Shown piece after piece: positions 54,170 through 62,792 of a stretch of 64,000 nt of DNA (positions within the stretch are counted from its first letter, which is position 1; every line of letters starts with the position of its first letter). The DNA is from Rhodopirellula baltica SH 1. GTDB lineage: Bacteria > Planctomycetota > Planctomycetia > Pirellulales > Pirellulaceae. The translations under genes were made by a program, and so were the position numbers. Location: the NCBI RefSeq assembly GCF_000196115.1, contig NC_005027.1, positions 3,038,001-3,102,000 on the forward strand, given 5' to 3'. The notes under the pieces are model-generated. The model was given only the letters and a program-made list of their open reading frames with translations, ran no database searches and was not told the origin of the DNA.

Positions 54170-56272
54170 TTACAGTTTTGGTACAGGACGCTTGGGAGCT
54201 CGTTTAATCATGCGTTTTTGATCGTCACGCGGAGGACGATTGTTGTTGCCGTTGTTACCACCATTGTTTCGCGGCGGGGTCAGATCCGTGAAGGTCTCGG
54301 TCCAAACCCAACCGATTGGAACTTCGAGCTCTTTCTCAGCCAACATCGCCCAGGGAGTGCCTTCGTGTTCTGCGACCACTCGCTGCAGAAACTCGCGGGC
54401 AGTGTCCGCTTCTCGCTGCCACTTGCTACCGACCGTTATCTCGTCGGCTGGCTTCAGCACCCAAGTGTTGTTCTTTTCTTCTTCAAACGGCATCCCTCGC
54501 TTTGCTTTGGCAAGGATCGCGTTGTAGGTCTCTGTCCGAACCTTCTGGGCCAGCACGCGACCGTAGGCCAGATCAAAACCGGCCAACCAACGGAGACTCT
54601 CTTCTTTGTCGCGGTCTTTCAAACCCTGTTCCAAAGTAGCAGCCAATTGGATCAGAACCGGTTCCAATTTCGCGGCATCTTGTTGAGCAGTCGTCAACGC
54701 TTGGGCCAACCCAGCTTCGTTGCGTTTCACGAAACGAGTCTGAGGACGCTGGATCCCGTTTACATTTTTAATTTGTGCCGCCGCGATCAATGCCTGGCGG
54801 AGTGGGCTGCGCTTGACTGCTTTGACGTAGTCTTGAGGCGACAAATAATCCGGACGATAGCGAGCCATCGCGGTCGGATCAAAGAACGCCCGCAAATCCG
54901 CGGTGAACGCATCAATCTCGCCTCGCCGAACCTCGCGTGAGACGTTGCGGTTTGGATGGACCGTGAAATAGATCCCTCCCGTTTCGTAACACAAACGGGT
55001 CAAACCATACGGCCCGAAACCACTATCGATCACCGGCTCTTCTTCAAAGTTTCCAGTGAAGCTCAGCTGAACGCGTTCGGGCAAGAACGTTTCAGGCCCC
55101 TGGTCAACTTGAGCCCATTGTGGCGTTTGATCGTATTCAGGGTCCGGGTCGACATACTTGACCAGCGTGTGTTCGCGACCGAACGGTGCGGGAACGCCAA
55201 CGACATAAACCGGAATGCCCCATTTGCGGCAAGATCCAATCGATGACTCCAGCAAGTGAGCGTCATCGCCGCGTTCATCCGTCACGACTACAAACATCAC
55301 GTTGCGTTTCGGACCTCGAGGTCCGTTGCTGCGACGCAGAGAATTGTATTGCTTGGCGGCGGATTCGATCGCCGTGAAAACCCGCTCAGTACCGGAGTTG
55401 TCGACCGGGATGTCAGCAACGGTCTGCTTGATCAAATCCAAGTCCGCTGTGGGTTCTTCGGTGAACAGTTGGACCTTCTCGCCGAACCCGATGATCGACG
55501 TCAGCACACGCGCTTCGGAAGGATCGCTGGGATCTTCGCCAGCAGTCTTCGCGTCCAATTGTTCGCGAAGCATCCCGAGCTCTTCGTAGATGCGATCGAA
55601 CCGGTCACGAATGTCTTGGCGTTGTCGCGTGAGCGAACCGCTTTGGTCGAACAACCACACGATCAATGTGGGACGTTCTTCAGCAGCCTGCATGACCTCG
55701 AACGTGATCTGATCGACTGCCCCTGATGCGCCAGCGGTGCCTTGTCCTACGCGACCTTTTTGATCGGTCAAGCGATCTTGAGGTGCGACCGGTTGGCTAA
55801 ACATCTTGTTGACCATGATGTCGCCCAAATCGGTTGGCTCAAGGTCCACCGGGCTGACCATGTTCGCGATCTCGGCGAATGTCGCGGCGGAAGCTTCCGC
55901 CATGTCAAACTCCGCCAAAGCGTCGGAACCGATTTCAACCTGAGGTTGATCGCTGACAACGATCTCCTCGATCAAATCCACCGTCTCTTCGTATTCAGGT
56001 GGTGGTGCGATCATCACCACCGCTTCGTCGTCGATGGGGTTCTGCAGTTGCACCAAAGCGAGCGACAGGATGACAACCAGATGCACCAGCATGCTGCCGA
56101 CCATCGCTACCGTTTCATCAGCATCCCAAAACGATTCGTCTTCCCATAGTTCGCTCGACTCCCCGTTTTCGTACGGATGAACGACATCGTCTTCCGACAT
56201 TACGCTGTCTTCAGACCGCGAGCCGGAGGTCAATGCTTTCTTGATCGATGAAAGAAACGATGAGTCGCTCAT
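54170..56272 (-). CDS. von Willebrand factor A domain membrane protein
   Basis: 700 residues. Acidic N-terminus, one membrane helix at about 55-75 (VAMVGSMLVHLVVILSLALVQ), then a vWA domain (about 195-420) with an intact metal-site motif DQSGS in LIVWLFDQSGSLTRQRQDIRDRFDRI and a Thr/Asp later (VVVTDERGDDA). The C-terminal about 250 residues are helical and end in a basic Arg/Pro/Asn-rich tail. vWA proteins in planctomycetes often act with AAA ATPases or in surface complexes; no partner gene is adjacent. Function unknown. Confidence 0.82.
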   Translation of the reverse strand: MSDSSFLSSIKKALTSGSRSEDSVMSEDDVVHPYENGESSELWEDESFWDADETVAMVGSMLVHLVVILSLALVQLQNPIDDEAVVMIAPPPEYEETVDLIEEIVVSDQPQVEIGSDALAEFDMAEASAATFAEIANMVSPVDLEPTDLGDIMVNKMFSQPVAPQDRLTDQKGRVGQGTAGASGAVDQITFEVMQAAEERPTLIVWLFDQSGSLTRQRQDIRDRFDRIYEELGMLREQLDAKTAGEDPSDPSEARVLTSIIGFGEKVQLFTEEPTADLDLIKQTVADIPVDNSGTERVFTAIESAAKQYNSLRRSNGPRGPKRNVMFVVVTDERGDDAHLLESSIGSCRKWGIPVYVVGVPAPFGREHTLVKYVDPDPEYDQTPQWAQVDQGPETFLPERVQLSFTGNFEEEPVIDSGFGPYGLTRLCYETGGIYFTVHPNRNVSREVRRGEIDAFTADLRAFFDPTAMARYRPDYLSPQDYVKAVKRSPLRQALIAAAQIKNVNGIQRPQTRFVKRNEAGLAQALTTAQQDAAKLEPVLIQLAATLEQGLKDRDKEESLRWLAGFDLAYGRVLAQKVRTETYNAILAKAKRGMPFEEEKNNTWVLKPADEITVGSKWQREADTAREFLQRVVAEHEGTPWAMLAEKELEVPIGWVWTETFTDLTPPRNNGGNNGNNNRPPRDDQKRMIKRAPKRPVPKL

Positions 56273-56490
56273 GAAATCCGATTTTCAGCTAATTTACGTT
56301 CACAAAGCCGGGCCGTGGGGATTGCAAACCAGCGATCATGGGCGAAGATTTGCGATCCGAGATTGATCCGGGATACTCTCTCAAACGTTTTTTGCGACGA
56401 TTTGAACCCTTTGATTGTAATCGAAAGTCCGATTCACAGTCTTAACCGCTCGATTCGAAACCTCGTTGACTTGAGGATCAGGCCGATTTG

Positions 56491-57168
56491 ATGGAACAAA
56501 CAAACGAATCCACTGGACGCCTGATTGCTATTGGGGACATCCATGGCTGCAACGTCGCTTTGCAAGCGATTCTTGCGGCAATTGATCCCCAACCCAACGA
56601 TATCGTGGTGACTCTCGGCGACGTCGTTGACCGTGGCCCGGATTCCAGAGGGGCAGTTGAAACCCTTCTGCAGTGCGGCCAGAAAACCCAGTTGGTGGCT
56701 CTGCAAGGCAATCACGAAGAGATGATGCTGAACGTGCTACGCGGCAGCGAATCTCATCACAGTTGGTTGCGTTATGGCGGAGTCGAGACACTCGACAGCT
56801 ACGGCTTCGACGGTGGTTTGGATTTTCTTCCGGAATCGCATCGCGTTTTCTTTGAATCTCTCGGCGATTACTTTGTCTACGAAGATTACTTCTTCACCCA
56901 TGCCGCCTACGACCCCGCGGTTCCGTTGGAGGAACAAACGGTCGAAATGCTCCGTTGGCACTCACTTCGACAAGGCGTTCCCGAACCGCATCACAGCGGC
57001 AAAATTGCTTTCGTCGGGCACACGGCAAACCACGAAGGTCAAATCTTAGATGTCGGACATTTGGTTTGTCTTGATACCCACTGCTACGGCGGTGGTTGCT
57101 TGACCGCGATGGATGTTCGAACGCGACAGGTTTGGCAGGCTAACCCAGACGGCGTCCTACTCTCGTAA
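56491..57168 (+). CDS. PPP-family serine/threonine protein phosphatase
   Basis: 225 residues from ATG 56491 (a TTG lies one codon earlier). All PPP metal motifs are present: AIGDIHGCN, VVTLGDVVDRGPDSRG and LVALQGNHEEMM, plus the later His in FVGHTAN and LDTHC. Small bacterial PPP enzymes dephosphorylate proteins or dinucleoside polyphosphates. Planctomycetes have many Ser/Thr kinases, so protein phosphatase activity is plausible; ApaH-like hydrolysis cannot be excluded. Confidence 0.88.
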   Translation: MEQTNESTGRLIAIGDIHGCNVALQAILAAIDPQPNDIVVTLGDVVDRGPDSRGAVETLLQCGQKTQLVALQGNHEEMMLNVLRGSESHHSWLRYGGVETLDSYGFDGGLDFLPESHRVFFESLGDYFVYEDYFFTHAAYDPAVPLEEQTVEMLRWHSLRQGVPEPHHSGKIAFVGHTANHEGQILDVGHLVCLDTHCYGGGCLTAMDVRTRQVWQANPDGVLLS

Positions 57169-57194
57169 TCGGCTAGCACTTTTCAACCGGCAGT

Positions 57195-57761
57195 TTAAAA
57201 CTCCGAAGGTGCCACCACAGCCGGAACGGAAACGGCTGACCCAGTGACTGGTGCGGTTGGCGATGGAGGAGTCGGCGTAGGCGGCGTGGCGGGCATCGCC
57301 GTCGTAACGCTCGCAGCTGGCCGTGTTGCACCCGGGTACATGTAAACTTGCAATGACACCGTTTGATTGACCGGATCGATCACAGGATTTGCCATCCACG
57401 CGTTGGGGAACGATGAATCGCTGAGCTCGGCATCCAAGCTCGCGACCGGCAACACACCATTAGTTCTCGCGAGAGCCACGTTGCGATGAATCAGTCCTTC
57501 GGCGACCAAACGGCCTTCCACTTTTTGTCGAACGTTTGATGCTCGAATGTTTGCCCGGCGATGTGATCGAACAATACTGATCGCGGCCAACGACATCACT
57601 GCCATGGCCAAAAAACTCAGAACCACGGCGGATCCCGCCCGTCGCAATTTGCTTTTGTGTCCGGTGTGTTTCGATCGTGTACACACCATGCGTCGACTAG
57701 CAGGCAAGCTGGTGCGATGGGATCGGCAGGCATTGGTTGCGGCGTTCATAGCGGCGTTCAC
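57195..57761 (-). CDS. Type II/IV pilus-related minor pseudopilin-like protein (GspK/PilX-like)
   Basis: 188 residues from a GTG at 57761 that overlaps the previous stop (GTGA), or from ATG 57749. After a basic leader there is one hydrophobic helix (SAVVLSFLAMAVMSLAAISIV) without the usual Glu of type IV prepilins. A soluble part and a Pro/Thr/Ala-rich C-terminus follow. Position as the last gene in a pseudopilin operon suggests a tip or minor subunit. The assignment is by position and topology, not by a strong motif. Confidence 0.65.
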   Translation of the reverse strand: MNAAMNAATNACRSHRTSLPASRRMVCTRSKHTGHKSKLRRAGSAVVLSFLAMAVMSLAAISIVRSHRRANIRASNVRQKVEGRLVAEGLIHRNVALARTNGVLPVASLDAELSDSSFPNAWMANPVIDPVNQTVSLQVYMYPGATRPAASVTTAMPATPPTPTPPSPTAPVTGSAVSVPAVVAPSEF

Positions 57762-58303
57762 AATTGAGGCGATAGACAGACGACGGTGGTCATCTCAGCG
57801 GAATCTTGATCGGGACGAAGCTCACCGGCACGGTCACTCGTTGTTTGCAACTGCAGCGTCATCGCGATACCCACTCGGCGTCCTGTGACAATGATTTCAT
57901 TCATGTCGAAATCACGGACGGAATTCCCTAAGCAAACCGTCTCACCCAAAAGTGGATCCACCATCACCAAAGACCGATCGACGCCATCGGATGCACGACG
58001 GATTTCAAAACGGATCCGTCGCAGATTCAATCCATCGTCGACCCGAATATCACGGTTCCCAATCGACACGATTGAAAGTCCGGAACTGGTCATCTCGCGG
58101 ATCTGCTCCGAAAGAAATCTCAATGCCTGGCGGCCTTCGGCTGCGGCCCCCTCGTTGCCCTGCGAAATTGCAGTGACACGAGCCGAACCACGCATCATGC
58201 CGACCATGCTGGTTGCCAAAGTTCCCACAATCGCGACACAGGCAATTGCTTCAATCAAGCTCACGCCATTACGTTTCGACGACAAAGTAGGTTGACGGTT
58301 CAT
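57758..58303 (-). CDS. Pseudopilin (GspJ-like)
   Basis: 181 residues from ATG 58303. Prepilin-type cleavage and methylation motif KRNGVSLIEAIACVAIVGTLATSMVGMMRG near residues 11-40 (G before S, Glu at position 5 after the cut), followed by a beta-rich C-terminal part. Its stop overlaps the start of the next gene and its own start overlaps the end of the previous one, a tightly coupled operon. Confidence 0.8.
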   Translation of the reverse strand: MNRQPTLSSKRNGVSLIEAIACVAIVGTLATSMVGMMRGSARVTAISQGNEGAAAEGRQALRFLSEQIREMTSSGLSIVSIGNRDIRVDDGLNLRRIRFEIRRASDGVDRSLVMVDPLLGETVCLGNSVRDFDMNEIIVTGRRVGIAMTLQLQTTSDRAGELRPDQDSAEMTTVVCLSPQL

Positions 58304-58746
58304 AGCTGACTCCACTGAGTACGCAACTGTTGACTCAGCTCGCCTTCATCCGGCTCAGCATTGTTGTTGCGATCTTCCCACACCAATGCATCCATGGTCA
58401 GCAAACTTGGAGTCAACGAATCTTCGATCGTCAAACGCGAACGCATTGAGGTCGTTTCATTGCCGACGACGACCGCATCGAAAGTTCCGCGGCGGGTCGC
58501 GAATTGAGCCGGGTCGCAAAGATCAATCTTTGCCTGCTCGATGACACGTTCCGCTTCGAAGAGCAGTTGGTCCTGCAAATCGAGTCTCTGCAAAAGTTGA
58601 CTTGTCTGGCCCATCAATCCCAATGCCGGAATCAGAACCAACGACAACAACGCGGCTCCTACGGCGACATCGATCAACGTCGCCCCGTGCCGAATCGAGC
58701 GACGACAGGTATTTGCAAAGCTATTCGTCTGATGATCGAATTTCAT
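58300..58746 (-). CDS. Pseudopilin (GspI-like) with Asp in place of Glu
   Basis: 148 residues from ATG 58746, which shares a base with the upstream stop codon. The prepilin motif reads RHGATLIDVAVGAALLSLVLIPALGLM: the residue corresponding to the conserved Glu 5 is Asp. Short soluble domain typical of the I-type minor pseudopilin. Glu 5 normally helps subunit packing and N-methylation; Asp is tolerated in some minor pseudopilins. Confidence 0.75.
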   Translation of the reverse strand: MKFDHQTNSFANTCRRSIRHGATLIDVAVGAALLSLVLIPALGLMGQTSQLLQRLDLQDQLLFEAERVIEQAKIDLCDPAQFATRRGTFDAVVVGNETTSMRSRLTIEDSLTPSLLTMDALVWEDRNNNAEPDEGELSQQLRTQWSQL

Positions 58747-59300
58747 CACGAGGCATCCTTGTAAATGTTTCCGGACGAAGCCTGGACGATTACCTCAACG
58801 CTTTCACTGTCGCGAGAAACTTTCATTTGAAGATCTCTTGAAGCGGTTCCGGTCGGCGTGAACTGAATGCTGGATGCATTCGCCTTCACATTGACGTCCG
58901 GATGCAAAGCAATCGGATCCACCATCCAGGTGGACGATCCAGGATTTGCCTGCGCACCAAACGCGTCGGTTCCGTCGCTGTAGATACCGGGTGCCGCGAG
59001 CATATCAATGACCATGCGATACTCGCCTTCGTCATCTTTCACATTCTTCCAGCGGACCGTCACAGCACAATTTCGTGACACAGCAGTCTCGCGGGCGAGT
59101 CGCAATGATCGGACAATCAGATCTGAATCTTGTCGGACGGACGTGCGACTTGAAAACAAATGCCCAACGCTTGGTGCCGCGACCATTGAAGCGGTCAAGA
59201 TCATGATGACCAACAACGCTTCGACCAACGTCACGCCAGCGCGACGACGAGCGTCAGGCTTCGTTGCCGAAGTGTGCAGACATGGTGCGAGCGGGGTCAT
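58746..59300 (-). CDS. Pseudopilin (GspH-like)
   Basis: 184 residues. Leader of about 20 residues, then ARRRAGVTLVEALLVIMILTASMVAAPSVGHLF, a standard type IV prepilin motif with Glu 5. Soluble beta domain with LARETAVSRNCAVTVRW, as in GspH. It is the second gene of the operon, 145 bases after the major pseudopilin gene. Confidence 0.82.
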   Translation of the reverse strand: MTPLAPCLHTSATKPDARRRAGVTLVEALLVIMILTASMVAAPSVGHLFSSRTSVRQDSDLIVRSLRLARETAVSRNCAVTVRWKNVKDDEGEYRMVIDMLAAPGIYSDGTDAFGAQANPGSSTWMVDPIALHPDVNVKANASSIQFTPTGTASRDLQMKVSRDSESVEVIVQASSGNIYKDAS

Positions 59301-59445
59301 ATCACGGACTCATAAGAACAAGAACGTCGGAGAGTCGGTTGACGGACAAATTCCGCGAGTACATACGCCGAACCGTTCCTCACCCAAAAGGATTGGAACG
59401 GTCCGTCGACGACTATTTGAAAGTTGTCCGGTAGAAAACCGATGA

Positions 59446-59778
59446 CTAGTTGGTCACTGGTTTGCTGAACGTTCCGGTTGCTGCGTCGTAAGGATATTGA
59501 CGCAATTTGTTGTAGCGAGTCCGCGATGCGGTATCGTCAGCTTTGATGTAATTTTCGCGAACCAAGTAAGCGATGTTACGAGGATAAGCACCCATTTCGA
59601 GGTAGTAGGTCTGTGCCATCGCGTTCAACGAAGCGATGTCTTGTTCAGCCAACTTATCTTCGCTCTTCGCACGCATTGGAGCGACGGTAGCGACCGTTGC
59701 AGCAGCCACAACAGCGAGGATCACGACAGCAGCGATCACTTCCAACAGCGAAAAACCTGATTTCTTTGTACGTTTCAT
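59446..59778 (-). CDS. Major pseudopilin-like protein (GspG-like)
   Basis: 110 residues from ATG 59778, which starts the basic leader MKRTKKSGFSLLEVIAAVVILAVVAAATVATVAPMRA; the longer frame to 59865 adds no motif. The mature N-terminus FSLLEVI has Glu 5. The short body (LNAMAQTYYLEMGAYPRNIAYL) has the GspG-like YYLExGxYP feature. It heads the five-gene pseudopilin set; no assembly ATPase, platform protein or secretin is in the window. Confidence 0.82.
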   Translation of the reverse strand: MKRTKKSGFSLLEVIAAVVILAVVAAATVATVAPMRAKSEDKLAEQDIASLNAMAQTYYLEMGAYPRNIAYLVRENYIKADDTASRTRYNKLRQYPYDAATGTFSKPVTN

Positions 59779-59956
59779 TTTCGAGATACTTGGTCTGAAT
59801 GAGGAATAGTGGGACGGACGTCCTCTCGGACAGAACCCGAGAAATGATCCGAGAATCGCGATCACCTCTACTGAAACGTAGGTCAGAAATTGGGTGGTGG
59901 ACGGAAATCTACCAAAAAATATTCCCGGTCCGAATTCTCACCCTACGCGGCCGCTT

Positions 59957-60715
59957 TTACCCCAACGGGCGACTGCGAACCTGCTGAACCTCGCCGCTGC
60001 TGCAGGTTTGCAGCCCGCTAGCGGTTCGTAGCACCAAGCTCCCGTCCCGATGCAAACCATCGCAAACTCCCTCAACAGTTTGCCCACCGATCATGCAACG
60101 GACGTTTTGTCCTCGCAACACATTCCGATTCTCAAACCGTTGGACCACATCATTTGGTTGCTCGGCAACTTCGCCGATAACTTCCAACAAATGAAGCCCG
60201 AGCGTATCAAGCAATTGGTCTTTGGAAATCAAACGACCGGTGGCATTCAAAATCGAAGTCGGTGGAACACCACCGGAAATCTGATCGAGCTCTGGATGTT
60301 TTCCCAGATTGCAGCCAATACCAATCGCGAAAACGGCGTCGCTCTCATGTGACGCATCGCCATGACGTTCGATCAAAATGCCGGCGACCTTGCAGCCGTT
60401 CATCCAAACGTCGTTGGGCCATTTCAGATGAACGGTTGTGGGGCCCGCCACCATTTCAATGGCTTCCGCCAGAGCCACGCCGACGGCGATCGACAACAGC
60501 TCGGGCGAAGCATTCGTGATTAACGTGCATGCCAAACCGTCGTCCGAAGCGAACCAAGACTTGCCGTGCCGGCCTCGGCCCGCGGTCTGCTGATCCGCGA
60601 TGACAACCTTGGGTAGTTCGCGTTCAAGCTGTTCGTCCGTCGCGGATCGCAGCCAATTCAGTGCCCACGTGTTCGTGGAATCCACCGATGGCAAGCGAAC
60701 AGTCGAAACGATCAC
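59957..60715 (-). CDS. birA: Biotin--[acetyl-CoA carboxylase] ligase
   Basis: 252 residues from a GTG at 60715 that overlaps the WD40 gene's stop (GTGA). Catalytic motifs: QTAGRGRHGKSWFA (biotinyl-AMP loop), HLKWPNDVWMNGCKVAGILIER and IGIGCNLG. There is no N-terminal helix-turn-helix, so this is a monofunctional ligase and not a repressor. It attaches biotin to carboxyl carrier protein. Coupling to a haem/WD40 gene is unusual. Confidence 0.92.
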   Translation of the reverse strand: MIVSTVRLPSVDSTNTWALNWLRSATDEQLERELPKVVIADQQTAGRGRHGKSWFASDDGLACTLITNASPELLSIAVGVALAEAIEMVAGPTTVHLKWPNDVWMNGCKVAGILIERHGDASHESDAVFAIGIGCNLGKHPELDQISGGVPPTSILNATGRLISKDQLLDTLGLHLLEVIGEVAEQPNDVVQRFENRNVLRGQNVRCMIGGQTVEGVCDGLHRDGSLVLRTASGLQTCSSGEVQQVRSRPLG

Positions 60716-62763
60716 TGGATTGCTTCGGCCAACAACTGTCTCTTCTTCTCCACTTCGCTAAGTTCACCGGCAACCGCCGCATAAGATTGCTCCGCCTGGT
60801 CAGCGGCAACGCGTGCAACTTGAACTGCTTTTTCCATTTCGGTTCGTTGTGCTTGCATCGCGACGAGGGCTTCCTGCTGAGTTTTGAGGGAGCCGGCCAA
60901 AGCCGCCTCGTCCTTCTTTGTTTGCACAATCAATCGACGTTGCTGAGCGATTTTGGAAAGCTGCTCCGCGAGCGAAGCTTCCAAGTCAGCAGCTTGCATC
61001 AATGCTGCATCATCCGGCGAATCACCCAACCCGACACGAGATGCGATGACCGAATCGTGAGCATCACGCGACTTCGACACAATTGCCGGCAGAGCAGCGA
61101 CTGTTTGTTCACGCAGTGCCTTCTTCGCAGCGATGTCGGTTTGACTCTTCGCGATCGCTTCGTTGTGTTGCTTGATTTTAGCGTCCATATCGGCGACAGC
61201 TTTTTCCGCGGCTTTCAAACTAGCGAGCGTTGTGTCGCGTTTCTCTTGCAGCGGGGTGAGTTTGACCTTGATCGATGCCAAAGTTTGCTCCACCGCACCG
61301 ATTCGCTCTTTCGCAGGAGGAGGATTCGCCGCCAGTTCTTGAATTTTCTTCGGATCCGCCACCGCGGCCATTCGCACCGAACCGGTCCAGTCGCCATAGA
61401 TCATCTGCGAACTGTCGTGCGTGATTGCGACTTCCAAAACAGCCTCCGAGGCAGCCGGAGTTTCAGTGAGTTGCTTTCCGTTTGCATCCCAGAGACGAAC
61501 CTTCCGGTCCTTGCCAGCAGTGACCAGTTGTCCTTTGTGATCGAATTGGACCGCCGTGACACCACCGCTTCCCGCATTGATCGAGCGGATGGCTTTGCCG
61601 GAATTCACATCCCAAAGCTTCACCGTCCCGTCTTCGCTAGCACTGGCCAAGACATTGGAATCATCTCGCCATGTGATCGATCGAATCGCACCTTTGTGAC
61701 CAGCAAGATCGAGGTACAACCGGCCCGTGTCGGCTTCCCAAACAAACAACCCGCCGCTTCGATCACCTGATGCGATCAAAACGCCGTCGGGACTGTAGGA
61801 AACAGAATAAATCCAATCGGTGTGTTTCTTGATATCGAACAACTGGGTGCCATCGGTCGCATCGAAAATCCGCAGCATTCGTTGAGGACCGCCAAGAGCG
61901 ATTCGCGACATGTTGTCGTTGACATCCGCATCAAAGACGGTATCCAACTCATCGCCCACTTGAGCGACTCGTTCACCGGTCTTGATGCTGTAGACGGCTG
62001 CAATGCCTTTGACGCTGTGTTCGCCACCACCGGCAATCAAGTATTGACCGTCACGGCTGAACCGAAGCGATTGAGGGATACCTTCTTCAAAAGGCAACAC
62101 TCCAAGTAGTTCAGCAGTTTCAGTGTGATACAACGAAATTTGCTTTTGGCCGGCGAGTGCAACCAAAGGTGCCCAAGGACTGGCACCGATCGCCGTGGTT
62201 GCCGCTGCACGCTCTGTCACCACAGGAACTCGCTGAGGCAACGCTTCAGGCATCGGCGGTGGACCCTCGGGTCGCCCACTTGTCGAAGCGACAAAGGCCA
62301 ATGCGTTCTTCTTTTTCGCTTTTGCTTTGGATCCCGAATTTTCTAAAATCCCGCCCTCGATCCACGATCGAATGACTTGAAGCTGCTCGTCGGGAAGCTT
62401 GGGTTGGCTGGGTGGCATGACGGGTGTGTCGTCATGGTTGACCAATTGCCAAAGCCGACTGGTTTCAGCGTCCCCATCGTCGTAGACAATTTCGCCGCTG
62501 CCGCCGCCTTCCATCATCGCGCCGTAAGAATCCAATGCCAAACCGCCACGTTTGTCACTTTGACTGTGGCAGTTCAGACAATGTTGGCGAAGGATGGGTT
62601 TGACGTCATCCTCAAAGGTCACCTTCGCCGGTTCATCGGTTGATTTCGCATCTGCGGCAAACACGCCCACAGGCGAATGCACCATCAAAACGCTTGCAAA
62701 CGCCAATGCAACGTTTTCAAGTCGCGTCGATCGCACCGGCATCTTTGAAAGAGGCAGCATCAT
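60712..62763 (-). CDS. Exported planctomycete-type haem and WD40 protein with C-terminal coiled coil
   Basis: 683 residues. Signal peptide (to about VFAADAK), then a planctomycete cytochrome-type haem site HCLNCHSQSDKRGGLALDSYGAMMEGG at about 61-88, ending with PVMPPSQPKLPDEQLQVIRSWIEGG. WD40-type propeller repeats occupy about 190-480 (for example LASASEDGTVKLWDVNSGKAIRSI and LVTAGKDRKVRLWDANGK). The last about 190 residues are coiled coil with many Ala, Lys and Glu. Such fusions are typical of planctomycetes and are probably periplasmic; function unknown. It follows the DUF1549/DUF1553-like gene on the same strand, after 29 bases. Confidence 0.88.
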   Translation of the reverse strand: MMLPLSKMPVRSTRLENVALAFASVLMVHSPVGVFAADAKSTDEPAKVTFEDDVKPILRQHCLNCHSQSDKRGGLALDSYGAMMEGGGSGEIVYDDGDAETSRLWQLVNHDDTPVMPPSQPKLPDEQLQVIRSWIEGGILENSGSKAKAKKKNALAFVASTSGRPEGPPPMPEALPQRVPVVTERAAATTAIGASPWAPLVALAGQKQISLYHTETAELLGVLPFEEGIPQSLRFSRDGQYLIAGGGEHSVKGIAAVYSIKTGERVAQVGDELDTVFDADVNDNMSRIALGGPQRMLRIFDATDGTQLFDIKKHTDWIYSVSYSPDGVLIASGDRSGGLFVWEADTGRLYLDLAGHKGAIRSITWRDDSNVLASASEDGTVKLWDVNSGKAIRSINAGSGGVTAVQFDHKGQLVTAGKDRKVRLWDANGKQLTETPAASEAVLEVAITHDSSQMIYGDWTGSVRMAAVADPKKIQELAANPPPAKERIGAVEQTLASIKVKLTPLQEKRDTTLASLKAAEKAVADMDAKIKQHNEAIAKSQTDIAAKKALREQTVAALPAIVSKSRDAHDSVIASRVGLGDSPDDAALMQAADLEASLAEQLSKIAQQRRLIVQTKKDEAALAGSLKTQQEALVAMQAQRTEMEKAVQVARVAADQAEQSYAAVAGELSEVEKKRQLLAEAIQ

Positions 62764-62792
62764 GAGATTATCTATCAGTGAATGAAACAGGA

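Noticed and set aside
53185..54207. 340-codon plus-strand frame opposite the thioredoxin-fold gene
   Set aside because: The minus-strand gene has a signal peptide, CxxC site and normal composition; the opposing frame is Arg-rich and meaningless.
60661..61770. 369-codon plus-strand frame opposite the WD40 gene
   Set aside because: It is antisense to clear WD40 and coiled-coil coding sequence and has no recognisable domain.
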